Source: Aquila chrysaetos chrysaetos (Eukaryota > Chordata > Aves > Accipitriformes > Accipitridae). From it: a stretch of DNA of 64,000 nt. Position numbers and translations under genes: made by a program. The notes beneath the pieces are model-generated. The model was not told where the DNA came from and ran no database searches. It saw only the letters and a list, made by a program, of their open reading frames with translations. The stretch covers positions 76,982,017-77,046,016 of the forward strand of contig NC_044030.1 of the NCBI RefSeq assembly GCF_900496995.4. The letters run 5' to 3'. Position 1 is the stretch's first letter, and each line of letters starts with the position of its first letter. This document shows positions 34,779 through 52,900 of the stretch, one piece after another.

Positions 34779-36444
34779 GGATGCTTCTCAGTACAGAGCG
34801 GGTGCTGCAACCCATGCACCCACGGCCGCCTCCTCGCCATGGCCATGGCTCTGGCCCCATCTTGACCTGGCATCCAAAATATCCCCATTGGCCTGGCACG
34901 CCAGGACGGTAGAGAAAGATGTCATGGCACTGGCATGCCTCCCTGTCTTGCAGCGGGAAGAGTCCCGGGAAAGGGGACCTGTGCACTGACTGGGGAAGGG
35001 GGGGGGGCTGAGAGGGACGGTGCCCCCATCGCATCAGGGGGTGGAGGTGAGGGAGTGACCAGGCTTTCACAGATGCATCCCTGGTCTGTGCACACCCTGG
35101 GGCACCCCGGCTGAGCCAGGGCACGCCAGGCAGGGAGAGACTGAGGGCACCGCGGGGAAAGGGTCGGAGGGTCAGGGGCAGCTGCTGGGGCTGCTGTGGG
35201 AGCTGGGCATCCTGACTCCTGGTGTGTGTGGGGCGAGGTTTACGGGGGTCCGGGCTCCTTCACCTGTGGGCTGAGCGCATCCGTCCGTCTTAGGGCCGCT
35301 GGGCATCAACCCTGCCCAGAGACTGCCTCATCCCTGCAGCTGACACCCTGGGGGGCTCTGAGGTCTGTCTCCTCCTCCTCCTCGCCGGAGCACTAATGCC
35401 CCCAGTGAGGTGGGGATGCCCGCTCGCCATGCTGGGGAGGGAGCAGGAGTGAATGGGGCTGGTGTGGGGACCGGAACGCTGAGCCCGGGGAGAGCATCCC
35501 GTGGGACCAGGGGGACAGGAGGGGACGAGGGATGCAGGGGAGCGCTCCTGTGCATCAGACCTTGCCCTCCCACCCCCCGGGTGCTTTCTGTTCCCGATGT
35601 TCCTTTCTGTTCCTTTCTGTTCCTTCCCACACCATCGCTGTTGGCATTAAACGGTTGATCCCCAGCAGGGCAGGGTCAAGCCGTGCTGAGAAACACTCTC
35701 CCAGACACGGTCACGAGCTGTGGGTGCAAGGACGGACGTCCTGGGCTCCAGCCCCGGTTGGAGCCGGGCAGGGATGTGAAAGAGGCCAAGCGGGGGTCAG
35801 CCGCGGCCTGCCTCCGAGGAGTCAGCTTGCCGCAGACGCCCGGGGTGCTGCTGCCCCGCTGCCCCACGGTGCTGCAGGAGGCTGGGGGTGCACGGCTGCC
35901 CTGGCCTCCGCTCTCGCCCCACAAATACCCGGACCCAGCTCCAGGACCAGAGCGAGCCCCACTTCTCCTGGTTGGGGGGGGGGGGTGTGTGTGGGGTGTG
36001 CAGACCCTGCTCGGTCGGCGGGTCTCCGGGGTCAGGTCCCCGGTTGCTCCCGGCGCTGGCGGGTGAGGGGGTGCGGTGGGGCCGGGGATGGCGGGGGCCG
36101 CAGGCTGCCTGCTCCCTGCGCCCCACGGCATCCCTGGGCACCGGACCCCCCCCCCCCCCACAGCGGACCCCTGTGGGGCGTGGGGGCGGTGGGGCCACTC
36201 CCTGCCCCGCCCCACCTCCCCCCCACCAATCAGAGCCGCCAGAGCCGCACCCGCTCCCTCAGCCCGTTGTGGGAGCTGGGCGCCCGTCCTCTTCGCAGCC
36301 AATCCGAAGCGGAGGCAGGGGGAGAGGGCAGAGCGGCCGCTCGCCCGCCAGCCAATCGGCGGCCGGCTCCGCCCACAGGGGAGGGCGGGGCAGGTCTCCG
36401 TGGCGGGAGAGGCCTCGCCGCCCAAGATGGCGGCGCTGCTGGGG
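34779..36444 (-). other. PHF24: Probable PHF24 3' UTR, overlapping a CpG island
   Basis: Spans from the PHF24 stop codon to the candidate ATTAAA. Its stop-proximal 250 bp are a CpG island with plus-strand promoter motifs (see 36200-36440). A long plus-strand frame here (35532-36767) is a by-product of GC richness. Confidence 0.4.
36200..36440 (+). promoter_or_regulatory. Candidate antisense promoter at the PHF24 3' end
   Basis: A CpG island contains three forward CCAAT boxes (36226-36230, 36299-36303, 36352-36356), GC boxes and a consensus YY1 element AAGATGGCGGC (36424-36434). YY1 sites of this form typically lie just downstream of the start site in TATA-less promoters, which predicts plus-strand transcription from about 36,410, antisense to PHF24. 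Confidence 0.5.
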
Positions 36445-41934
<5,490 letters not shown>

Positions 41935-42410
41935 AGGGTGAAGAGCATAGGTCGCCTCCGATTGACTATTGTGCTCAAATATTCTCCACTCACACCCATG
42001 TAATGTTTATATGTTGCCCACCAGCCCTCACCAGCCTGCGCGAAGGAGGTTTTTCCCCAGGCAGGAATGTATCCGCAGAATCAAATCTCCCCACCTAGAT
42101 GCATCCGGTCGTCGAAACTTTATTGCGTCTCTTCTAAAGAAGGCGACGCAAGCCTCGAAAGTGCATGATTACACTTTCACATAGTACAGATGCGAATCAT
42201 TGGTAAGAAGAGGCAAATCCGGGAACAATTCCCTCCAAACATAGAGGCGAACGAGATGATTTTGCTCGGGTACACAAGTAGAAATAGTTTGGTTTAACTA
42301 ACCGCACACATGGAAAAAAGGGAACGCCAAGCAGACGTATGAACCCCGAGTACAATAAGCGCTGGAAAAAGGGGGCCTGGGGGGTTTTCCCCTGAAAAAT
42401 AAAGAAAGAA
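41935..42410 (-). mobile_element. Compositional island, possible solo LTR
   Basis: About 475 bp with far lower GC than its flanks, yet with many CpG dinucleotides. On the minus strand a stem-loop (GCGTC...GACGC outer arms, CTTC/GAAG inner arms) is immediately followed by AATAAA at 42119-42124, the arrangement of a retroviral R-region poly(A) hairpin. No target-site duplication or known LTR family could be assigned. Alternatives are the 3' end of a minus-strand transcript or an unrelated insert. Confidence 0.3.
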
Positions 42411-43297
42411 GACTTGGCACACCAGTCCCCCAGTAGCCGCACTGGTGCTTCTGATCCCCAGCGTGCTGGCAGCATCTCCCTGCAGCACTGTGGGGCTCTG
42501 GGTGGCCCATCCCCAGCCACCCTGTGGCACGGCAGGGCAGCCCAGGCATCAGCAGGGCGGCTGGTGTACGGACTTGCTATATCGCCCCAAAATGATGTTC
42601 CCTTGTGTGTTCATGGCGTGGTTGCCCCACTGCCTCACGCCACTGCCAGAGGATCCCAGCCCATATCCCAGTTCCCTGTCCTCTCCCAAGGCCACCCCGG
42701 GTGTCTCCTGCCACAGTCAGTGCCACCAGCTGCTGCGTGCCTGGAGTCTGGAGGGTGTCACTCCTGTCATGGCTTGTGTCTGTTCTCAGCCCCTCTGGCC
42801 TCCCTGTCCTTGCTAGTGCTGCACAGCCGGACCCTGCCTGCTCATCCAGGGGCTGAATGGCTTCACCCCAAGCTCTGTGTCCAGACCCCACTGCCTTTCC
42901 ACAGGCCCCAATGCTCCCCAGATACCCCAAACCTGCTCCACACTCTCCAGGACCTCCTTTCCCCCATGCCCTGCCTGACCCGTTGGCTGTGCAGGGTGGG
43001 GTATCACCCCCACACAGAGCCTGGCCTGGCTCAGGGTTCTGCCAGGCTTGGGGGGTCCCCCCTCTCCCCGGGGACCCCTGGACGTGGCGAGGGGGGACCG
43101 AGGCATCCTCACCCCATAGCAGCCCAGCTAACCAAGCAGCCCCTGCATCCCCACATGTCCCCGGGGGAAGGTGTCTCTGCTGCTATTTGTGGCCACCCCT
43201 CAAGGTGCCTGGTGGTCGGGACCCGGTGCCACCACCCGGCTCACCTTGGCCCGAGGCACCAAGGCCTCGACCTTGCTGCCGGGTGCCAATACGGGGG

Positions 43298-43307
43298 CTA
43301 TTTTTAG
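43298..43307. promoter_or_regulatory. MEF2 consensus site
   Basis: CTATTTTTAG matches YTAWWWWTAR fully. It may sit in the 5' intron of a neuronal gene, where MEF2 input would be plausible. Confidence 0.25.
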
Positions 43308-43859
43308 GTCGCCCCCACGGAGGAGCTAAATCTGGGCATGGGCTGGAGCTGCCTGCAAACGCCTGGCTCCAGCGAGCCCTGCCGGCACTGGGGGCTGTCA
43401 CCGTGGGTAGTGATCACCTTCCCACCCCCTTCCCTTCCCTTGCACCAACACCCTACACTCCTGCCCCGTTCCCTGGGCAGCATCCATTCCCCGTGCTGTT
43501 CTGGTGGGGATTTGCTCCTTGCTGCTTCATCCCTGCAGCAAAACACCGAGCCAGAAAGCACTTAATCCCTCTAGCCCCCATGGACTCATCTTTCCCAGCC
43601 CCACACAGCTCTCTGCATGGGGAAACTGAGGCAAGGCTGTCATGGGGATCAGCCTGTCTTGGGGGGGGGGGGAGATGGGAGCACTGGTGGGATGGAGCTG
43701 GTGGCCAGCACGGAGGCACCCTGGGAGAATGAAGCAGGGCAGAGCATCCTGAAGCAAACAGAGCCATCAGTCCCTGCATGGCTCCAAAATCTCCTCTCCC
43801 CCATGGCAGCGGGAGCGGGGAGCACCTGTGGCTCGTGCTGGGGTTACAGAGTACCGGGT

Positions 43860-44170
43860 TCAGCTGTGAGGGTGGCGGTGGGTGCGGGGTGGTGGGTGAT
43901 GCGTGGGTGGGTGTATCGCAGCACAGCGAGGGCGTTGTGGTGGCTGGGAGCGCAGGATGGCTGCGGTGGGGAGCAGCGCGGGATGGCTGCATTAGGGGTG
44001 GATGTGTTACGGGGTGGATGCGTTAGGGGTGGATTTGTTACAGGGTGGATGTTCTACGGCATGGCTAGCAGAACAGGGTGGGTGTTACAGCCCGGTGGGG
44101 GGTGTGCAGGCTGTGGGTACGGCGTGGGTGGTGGCTTTGGGTGCAGGGATGTTGGTGTGGGTGTGTGGTG
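43860..44170. repeat. Degenerate tandem repeat, G/T-rich
   Basis: Repeated 'gtgggtg' and 'ggggtggatgygtta' units of about 15-20 bp at variable spacing. Confidence 0.6.
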
Positions 44171-45510
44171 GTGTCTGTGGTGGATGGGGGTGTGGGATGA
44201 GTGTGTTTCGGGGGCCATGGGTGCAGAGTGGTCTGTTGCAGTGCCTGGCAGTGGCATGGGGAGCTGAGGGTGCAGAGCCATAGGGCCCATAGGGTTGGCT
44301 GTTGGCTCCTTGCCTGCCCCCCCCCGCAGCCATCCTTGCCTGCCCCACGTTGCATCCTCGATGCAAAGCCCTGCCAGCGAACCAAGGGCCAGCAGGTTCT
44401 TGGGCTGGTGCATGCCATGAGCAGGGTCCATGGCGCTCCCTCCACCCACCCTCAAGGGGACGCAGCAGGGGTGCACCAGGAGCAGGACCCCCTCCCAGGC
44501 ACCCTGGCCGGGGGGGAAAAATGCGCCTTGTCCCCATGGGGTCCCTGCGGGCCAGGCCTCCTCCCTGCCCTCTCCAGGCTCCGGGTGTTTTTACCCCCCA
44601 GTGCTGTGCCTTCCTGGGAGCAGCATTAGGGACCTGGGGACAGAGGGATGGGGTACCAATGGGGATGACACCCTGGGGACCCGGGGCCCCATGGCAGCCT
44701 GGTCCCAGGGCTCGGTCTGAAGGGCACCAAGCAGGGCTGGGAGGAGCTGCTGTGGCTCTGGCACAGCCCTGCACACCCTGCCAGCCGCTGCCTGCCTGGG
44801 GCGAGGGGGGCCAGGCAGTGCAGGGAGCAGGCTCTGCTTGGGGACTCCGCATCCCACCTCCTTGAGCAGGCTGGGGATGCTTGGAGGGGTCTGGCAGCAC
44901 CGCTGTGTCCCCTCTCCCTGGCAGGTGGCACATGCTGGGACTGTGGCACTGCTGGGGCTGCTGCTGCGAGGTGACCTCGTTGTCAAAGGGCAGGGGGGTC
45001 CGTGGTTGATTGTACCCTCCCCACACTCTGCAGGGCTGCAGGAGCCTGGTGGGGAGGTCTGGGGAGTGGCTGGAGACCCAGCTGTGCTGTGTCCCCCTCC
45101 TGGGGACACCGAGCTGGTGGCTGCTCTCCCTGCTGGATCAGGCTGCCCATCCTGCCACGCCATGGCAGATTTTATAGGTGTGTCGCATGTTTCCATCTCC
45201 CAGAGGGGGATGAAAATGCCGTGACAGCAGAGTCCCTTCCCCTGCAGCAGACACGGCTCCTGCTCAGCTCCCCACTTCTCTTCCTCATCTCCCTCCCCAG
45301 CCCCTCTCCCCAGCACCCACATGAGGACCCCAATGCCTGGGCAGGACCCTCCCACCCCTTTCACATCCCCACTCCCAGGCACCCCATCCCAGGAGCCTGG
45401 CACCAGGACCCTGGGAGCAGCAGGGGTACCCACCCATGGGTGCTGTGACATGCGGCCAGCCCATGCCATGCACTGGGCAAAGAGCCAACGGCAGCAAAAA
45501 AGGCACTTAC

Positions 45511-45700
45511 CAGGGTCAGGGTCTGTCTGGGGAGCACGAGCCCTAGAAAGCAGTCCACACGGTGTCCATTGCCGCTGCCTCTGGCCACGACCCCCTCTCC
45601 ACTCGAGGGTGCTCACTGCATCCCGCGCCCTGCATGCAAATCCCCGCCGGGGGATGGAGCGGCGAGGCTGGTACCCGGGGAGCCAGAGCCCTGCACTTGC
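45511..45700 (-). other. PHF24: Candidate PHF24 non-coding first exon
   Basis: A consensus donor on the minus strand (CTG then GTAAGT, intron from 45510) follows a moderately CpG-rich stretch containing the octamer ATGCAAAT (45634-45641). PHF24 needs an upstream non-coding exon because its first coding exon begins four bases before the ATG. The distance (5.5 kb) is reasonable, but the link is inferred. Confidence 0.35.
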
Positions 45701-45756
45701 TGCCGGAGGATGCAGGAGACAGCAAGATGCTGGGAGTGGATGCCTGTGTCTAGTGC

Positions 45757-45786
45757 GCGCACACACACACACACACGCGCGCACAC
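45757..45786. repeat. Dinucleotide repeat (CA)n with CG ends
   Basis: Alternating purine-pyrimidine run 'gcgcgcacacacacacacacacgcgcgcac', potentially Z-DNA forming, just upstream of the candidate PHF24 first exon. Confidence 0.85.
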
Positions 45787-48700
45787 TGAGGAAGCAGGGA
45801 GCTTGTGACTGGGGCTGAGCAGATGCAGCCTGGTTTGCTGTCCCTGTACCAATTGCTGCCTGAGCTATGTTAAACAGCTCTCTGAGACATGAAGCATTTT
45901 TTTAACCGGGCTGACGTTGGCTGGGAGACACCAATAAAAGCTTTCCCTGCATCTCCTCTGGCCCCCCGGGCCGAACTGCCTTTCTTCGAGACAACCTCAA
46001 GGACTACGGAGATGGGGCTGCATCCGTGGAGAAGTGAAGGTCTCCCCTGCCCACCCGCAGGGTCTTCCCTGGACCCAGCGGCATGGGCACAGGCTACCTG
46101 CAACTGCTTTAACCCAATGCCTGCTGGTCAGCGTTGCAGGCAGGCTGTCCTCCCGGTGCTGCGGTGCAGCAGGGGCATAGGCAGCCCTGTGTGCCCGGTG
46201 CAATGCAGCACCACGGGTTTCGGTTCCCCTGGTCCCCAGGACTGGATGTTACTTGGGTGCACACCACAGGGCTGCAGCAGGCCTGGGGGCTCACAGAGGG
46301 TGCAAGGGAGGTGATGGGGCAGGAGGGAGGGTGCTGGGCTGGAGAGGAGAGCACAGCCCTAATGCAGCACTTCTGAAGGCGGGATATCTGCTCCACGTGC
46401 ATCCCCAGCTGCCCTGCACCGTCCTGGTGGAGATAGTCACTCAGCCCCCTGTAACCCTCCTGGGATGGGGTACCACTGGCTGAGGGGGTTGTGCTTTCCC
46501 CTTCAAGAGCTGCCAGCTGTACCTGGGGATGATTTAGGGTGCAAAAGCCTCTGAGCCCTCCTAGGAGCAGCTTCCAGCCAGGCCTGGGATTAGTGTTGAA
46601 GGTTAGCACAGAGGGGCCTGGGCAGTGGGGATGGCTGCAGGGCTGCCATACCTCTCTGCCAGGCTGGATACAACAGATCCTGTCCTGGCTAGGGGAGAGG
46701 GATGCTCTGCTCAGTCCCACTGCACTGTTCCTGTCCCTGGGATGCTGCTGGGCTGGGGAACCCTACACCCCAGCCTGATATCCTGGCCATGCCAGCCCCT
46801 GTGCCCTCCATGGGGCAGGGCCTGCCCGGCTCCGTGCAGACCCGCCAGCCCCACAGAGCAGTGGACATCTGTGCATGCGTGCAGTGACGTGTGTGTCTGC
46901 AGAGGGGCTCAGGAGGCCTCAGTAGAGCAGTGAGCGGCAGTGGGGGGACGTCACCTTTCCCATGCAGAGAACCTGGGGACCATGGGGTGGGAGCCATGGG
47001 ATGAAGGACCATTCAGCGGCTGAAGCTTGGTGGCTCCCAGGAGATGGGCAGCACCATCCCTGAGGTCTTCCCAATCTCTTAAAAAGCCTGTGCTGGACCC
47101 AGCGTCCAATATACCTGCAGTGCCCTGCCTCTCCAGCAGCAAGTAGCAAGGGCAGGGCAGCCTCGAGGGTGCTCCCAGCACCATATTCGGGGCAGGTTTG
47201 CTCCAGCCTGTGCCACACACTGGTGCCAGGCTAGTTCCTCAGGCTGCTCCTCACCCCTGTGCAAGCCCTCCCTAGACCTGTGGGTGCTGACAGTGGTCCC
47301 ACAATAGCCATACCTCCATTACAGACTCTTCCCACTCCCCCACGTCTCAGCTAGGAGTGAGCTGGGACCGTCTGCAGCTCCTGTCACCTGCAAAGCAGAG
47401 CCGGGGGCTGGGAAAGGTAGCATCTGGGTGCTGCACCGGGACCTGAGCGAGATGTGCAAAGGCTGCAGACAGGATTTATCTGCTTTCGGCTTGTGGCTGT
47501 CAGGTCCTGTCTTGCTTTGCTCCATCGGCCGTGGGTCCCTCTGGTCGCCTTGCCCTGGCCCAGGGTGCCTCTCTGTGCTTCATCCTTCCCCAGGGGTGCT
47601 TCCCTTTAGGGTGAATCACATTTTGCATTATTTGGTCTGGGGAGCACGGTGGAAATGTCCTGGGATGCGTGTGGGGTGGAGAAAGTGGAGGCCAGCTCTA
47701 AATGAGGCCAGAGGAAAACATCACCGCAGATGAACCCTGGTCCCGGAGGACTAGGTGGAGGGGGAGGCGGTGGAGGAAGAGTGTGCCGGCAGGCTGTGAA
47801 AGCTTTAAGTGCCTCTGTGGGGAGAGCCCTGCCCCGGTGGGCCCCCGGCCGAGTGCAGCGGTTCCTGGAAAAGCAAAGGCGAGGAGCCCCAGCCTTGCTC
47901 CTGTTCAAGCTGCAGAGGGGCTTGGGGGTCCCGCTGCCGTCTGCCCTGCTGCTTTGCGGTCCCTTCCGTAGCATGGCCATGCTGTACCCTCGCAGCAAGG
48001 CTCTGTGGACCGGGCTGGCTGAGCCTGGAGGGTGGGAGCTGCTCGCCAGCCTTTGGGTGCACCAGGGCCCAGCCGGCGGGTGCGGTGTCCCACCAAAGGA
48101 GAGCTGCAGCCCAGATCCATTTCTGCAAGGGGCGTCCAGCAGCCTCTGCCCCGTGCAAGATGCAGGATGCTCTCGCACCCCCTGGGGAGATGGAAGACAT
48201 GGTCCCCTGCCCTCTCCGAAAAGCCACAGCATGGCCGGGCGCCTGTCGGAGCGGCCATGATGGCAACAGGCTAGGAAAGCTCTTGGCGGAGCCGGCAGCG
48301 CCGGGCTGCCGGAGGAGGGCTGCAGGGGCGGAGGTGAGAGCTGAGCTGCAGCAGGAATGTGCATTTTCGTCAGCTCCCCCCCCCCCGCTCCAAAATCTCG
48401 CATGACGCCCACGTGTAGGTCACTGGCTGCTGCAGCGACGTGGCGTGTGGGCTCACCATCTGCGGCTGCTTCTGGAGCCCGCCACCTGGGAACGCTGCCT
48501 CATGCCGCCCTGGCTCGTCCCGGCTCCCGCCTGGCACCCGGCCCTGAAGCCACCAGCACCCTGGGGGGCCACAGGGTGAAGGATTTGCTCTTTGATGGGG
48601 GGACCCGAACTTTTGGCTCCTGCCAAGAAGCAGGAGCAGCAGTGGCAGGGCGACTGCATGAGCCGGCGTTCCTGCCAGTCAGCGGGGGGTGATGGGAAAG

Positions 48701-49780
48701 AGAACTTGTCAAAATAGCGAGATATCTTTTTTCAGGAGATTACAAGTTTGGCTGATGGAGATAATAGTGTTGACGCGCTGCGGGAAGGGTTTGGAGAAGC
48801 GTCGGCACACCTCGCGGCAGCTGGTTCAGGCGGGGAGGATGATGCCAAAATCAGCATGAAATGGGATAAAAACTGGCTGCCTGATGGGCTGCCGTGTAAG
48901 ACTGCAGGCAGGGAAAGGCAGAGCATCGCCCATCACTGGGAACAAGCAGCACAGGAGCAAGCCCATGAGCGAGGGAGACCATTCCTGGTTCCCTCCAGCT
49001 GTCCCAGCCCATGCCCTCCACCTGTGTGGGCTCCACACAGGGGAAGGGGCTTGGATCCCACCCATATACCTGATCCCGGCTGCAGACATGATCCTGCTCT
49101 CCATGGCACCGAAGTGAGACATCTGATGCTGGCTGCAGACAGCACCTCCCAAGGCCACCTGCTGATGGCTCTCCTTCATGTCCACTGACAGCTGTCCATC
49201 ATGTTCACTGATGGCTCTCCATCACTGTCCCTGGACATTCACACTGACTCATTGGCGGTTGTCCGTCACACCCCTGGTCATCACCGTAGGTGCTGTGCAT
49301 GAGGCTGACGGCTGTCTGTCACCCTCCCACCACTGAGGGCAGATCATTGACACCGCCTGTCACACCCCTGGCCATCAATGCAGCTGTCCTCTGCTGATCC
49401 CACACCCCAACAACTCATCCATTGCTTCCCACAGCCTCCGGCTCCCTGCAGCCCCAGCCTGATGGTGGAGGGGGGCTGCAGCCCTATGCCCCCCACCCCA
49501 AAGGCTTCAACCAGCTTCCCTTGGGGGGGCCAGTTCCCTGGAGCAGCTCCTCACCCTGGGCTGCTCTGACACCTTCCCTCTCCCACTCCTGTCCCCCCCA
49601 ACAGTCCCTGCCCCGGTTGTGTGTGGGGGGCTGCAGTGCCGATGCCATTGCAAACTGCTGATGGGGTGGTGGCTGCTCTGTGGCTCCTGCTCTCTGCATT
49701 CACCCTGCCGTGCTCTCAGGGATGGTGATGGGGACAGGGATGGGGATGGCAGGTCCCGGCTTTCCCCCTGCCCTCGGTGG
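45787..49780. other. No gene recognised
   Basis: Unique GC-rich DNA. Many short open frames on both strands carry no family signature. The order in human would place CCL21/CCL19 or FAM205 genes on this side; none was recognised. Confidence 0.4.
49180..49385. repeat. Degenerate tandem repeat
   Basis: Variants of 'ctgatggctctccatca' and 'ctgacagctgtccatca' recur every 30-60 bp. Confidence 0.5.
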
Positions 49781-49921
49781 TCAGGGTGCCCTGAGCAGAA
49801 GCTGCCAGATGGTGCACAGCATGGATGCAACCCCTCCTTTGGCCCCCATCAGCAGAAGCGCAGTAACAAACCCAAAGTAGGTTAAGACGCCACAGATGCT
49901 GGCTGTGTGCCTTGCGGCCAT
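49781..49921 (-). CDS. Possible 46-aa hydrophobic microprotein
   Basis: An ATG in strong Kozak context (GCCATGG, 49919-49921) opens 46 codons with a hydrophobic segment at about residues 9-26 and a second weaker one at 33-43. No homologue is recognised, no promoter or poly(A) signal is evident, and an open frame this short occurs by chance. It is listed only because start context and hydrophobicity coincide. Confidence 0.1.
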   Translation of the reverse strand: MAARHTASICGVLTYFGFVTALLLMGAKGGVASMLCTIWQLLLRAP

Positions 49922-52900
49922 GGCACTGTGTGTGTTTGCTCTGAGTTTTTCCCTCCCAACCCAGGGCTGGAGTGCAGAGCTCTTGCAGGGCATAATTACT
50001 GAGCAGCCGTGTGTGCACTGTCAGGGTGCAAGGGCTGGCTTTGCCCCCTTCCTAGCAGCTTTTATGGCACCCCAAAATCCCCCAGTACTAAAGCCTGGAG
50101 CAGAATTTGCCTAATGAATCTATCTTCAGCCCTGAGCTCTGCAGGACCCGGGAGTTTGCAACTGAGGTCTGTCCAGATGCACGTGGTAGCCAAAATCCCA
50201 GCTGGGGCAGGGCCAGGCACCAGTTTGTGTGGGTAGGAGACACCTCCCCTTTGTCCAGGTGCAAATTTAGACTGAGCTCCCACTCCAGCCTGATTCAACA
50301 TCCCCTCTTGGGGCATGAGCACATTGTGCTGCCCAGGGCTGTTTTAGCTCCATCCAGGGCCCTGGCCTGGTGCAGAGCTGAGTGCTGCTTCCTCCTCATC
50401 CTCGCCCGTGTCTGACACAGCCCTGCCTTACCACTGCGTCCCCACAACTGCTGGGCTGAGCCATGGCAGCCCTAGATCTGATGGACTGGCAGCCCGGAGT
50501 GGACAATGCATGCCACCAGCTTTCCTAGCTGCTGGAAGGAGGAGATCCAGCCTGCACCCAGTCCATCCATCCTCTTGCTTGTCCACCTCCAGGTGAGCCC
50601 CTGTCTGCATGCTGCTGTCTGCTCCTTGCTACTGTCCTGCAGTCACAGCTTGGCTGTTCCGCTTTCCCTGTACAAGACTGGGTTCTAGGGACCCTCAGAG
50701 AGACTGTGAGGTGCTCAGCACCATGCTACCTTGTACAGCCATTTACCCACGTTGCTCCTCCATGAGCCGCCTTCATCCCTGTGATAAGGGGGAAAAGCTG
50801 GTGGTGATCAGTGTTAGGACCTGGGGAGGGGGTACAGAGAAAGGACGTGGTCTGATGGTGCAGATGGGTGCCAAAATACCCTGAGGGGAGCTGGGGGGAA
50901 GGTGCAAGGGTAAGGGAAGCAGGGAGATGAAGCAGATGGGAGGAAGCCAACAACCCATCCTGCCCCAGGGGGCATGCCCTAGGGTCTGGGGTCTGCAAGA
51001 AGGTGTTCCCCAAGGGCAGCTGCCTGGGCTTACCCTGGGCTGCCCTTCCTGGGGGTGGCATGTCCCTGCAGAGCAGCTGGGGCACGGAGCCGTGGGTCTT
51101 TCGACCTGTCCCTGCAGCTGGCGGCTTGCCAAGCCTGGCCCTGATGAGACGAGGATGCTCCCTCTGGACAGATAATAGCCGAGCACTTCAGCGCTCTCTA
51201 ATCTAGAAGCACTCTTGCAGGCATTAGCTAAATGACCCTCTTCACAGGGCCACTCCAGCCAGCTCCCAGAGAAGCGGCTGCCCCCGCAGCCTGTCCTCTC
51301 CCCTCCACCTGCAAGTCCCCAGAAAGGGGTCAAGGCCAGACCCCATGACTCTCCAGGGACTGGTACCCCCCTTGCCCTAAGCGGAGACACGGGTGTACCC
51401 AAATAGCAGAGCCTGGTGCAGGGACTTGTCCCCTAGGACACTGCAGGGGTCTGGAGAGCAGGATGAGCCCTGGGACTGGGGAGAAGGGTCAAGGCTGGGG
51501 TGAGAGGGGGAGCACTGGGGCTGGGCTGTGGCCAGGTGCAGGGTATGGGTTTGCAACTGCAGTGTCCCAGTGCCAGCCCCACAGCTCCTTGCAAGGGATG
51601 CACTTGTCTCCATAGGGAAGCACGGGCAGGGATGCCAGCCCTTCTGGCTGCCCCCCCTGCCAGCCTGGCTGCCCCCTGCAGTGTCACCTGTCCCCGCGTC
51701 CTCCCTCGGCTGGGCCATCTCTGCCGCAGGCTGGTTGAGCATCCTCAGAGAAGAGCTTTTCAAGTGGAACGGAAACGCCTAATGAAGGCCGACTTCATTA
51801 ACCGGGGCTGCCACGGGGATGATTACTGCCTTCCTGAGCCACTTTATGAGCAATAAAGCTGTGTGAGGGGAGAGGAGAGGAGGGGAGACAGAGCCTGCCC
51901 AAGTACCTCTGCCCTGCCGATGAAGGCACCACCACGGCCTGTTTTGGGGGCTGGAGGCAAGCAGGCAACCCCCAGGGCTGGGGGCAGATGCAGAGCCCAG
52001 CTGGCTCCAGGGGAGCATGGCTTAGCGGAGCTGAGAGCTGGGAATGCTGGATCCGACCATTGCATCCTCCTGGGGCACAGCTGGGTCCCGTCTGCCGTGG
52101 AGGTGGGACGTGGCGTGACTCGCACCCAAGCCGGGGGCTATGCAAGGCTCCTGGGTGCTGCTGTTTGGACAGGGATATGGTGCATGCAAGTGGGTCCAGC
52201 AGCCTCCAGGTTGCTTTTGGTGTCTCCATCAGCCCCATTCCCATGCCACAGCATCCTACAGGCAGGCTTCGTGCAAAGACTCTTCCTTAGCCTTTCCAAG
52301 CCTGGAAACATGGTCCTTTACCCATGTGAGGGGCTGTGCATGCTCCCTGAGCTGCATCTCAGCCCCTGGTGCCTCTCATCCCTCTTGGGGACCCCTGAGG
52401 ACCTCCAATGGGGTGAGCGGGGACAGCCCCATGGAGTGGCAGAGCCCTGGCATGCTGCTGCCTCGCCTCTTAATCAGCTAATTGTGTGTTTGGGGTTTCA
52501 GGCAGGGCCCCAGCCTGGCGTTGCCATACCAACTGCATCAGCATCACTTTCAAACATTTACCAAGCAGGCTTGAAATGCAGGGAGGGGGGGAATTAAAAA
52601 AGGAGAGGAGGCCAAACAGAGGGTTGATGGGAGGGGAGAGTTAAAGGGCTGTCTGCACCTCTTTCATTACACTGCATGGAGTCCCGCAGGGCAGAAAGCT
52701 CTGATTAAAGCAGCTCTTGCTGGGATTCAGAGGCTTTTTGGGGAAAAAGAAAATGCCCCTGCCTGCTGGAGCCTGTCTGAGGCACTGTTGGTGGTAGGAT
52801 CGTCTGGGTTTGTTCAGCGGGGTGAGGGGAGGGCTGTGAGACAAGGGTGCCCAGCTCCCCAGGGCAGGCAGTGTGGGGACAGGCGGTGGGTGCCGGCCCC

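Larger units (their letters stand above)
42411..45510. other. Probable PHF24 5' intron, no gene recognised
   Basis: GC-rich unique DNA with a perfect MEF2 consensus (43298-43307), a degenerate tandem array at about 43,860-44,170 (unit around 'ggggtggatgtgttac') and no coding family signal. Confidence 0.45.

Noticed and set aside
44591..45784. 397-codon minus-strand open frame
   Set aside because: Low-complexity Pro/Ser/Arg composition, no family match, and it crosses the candidate PHF24 exon donor.
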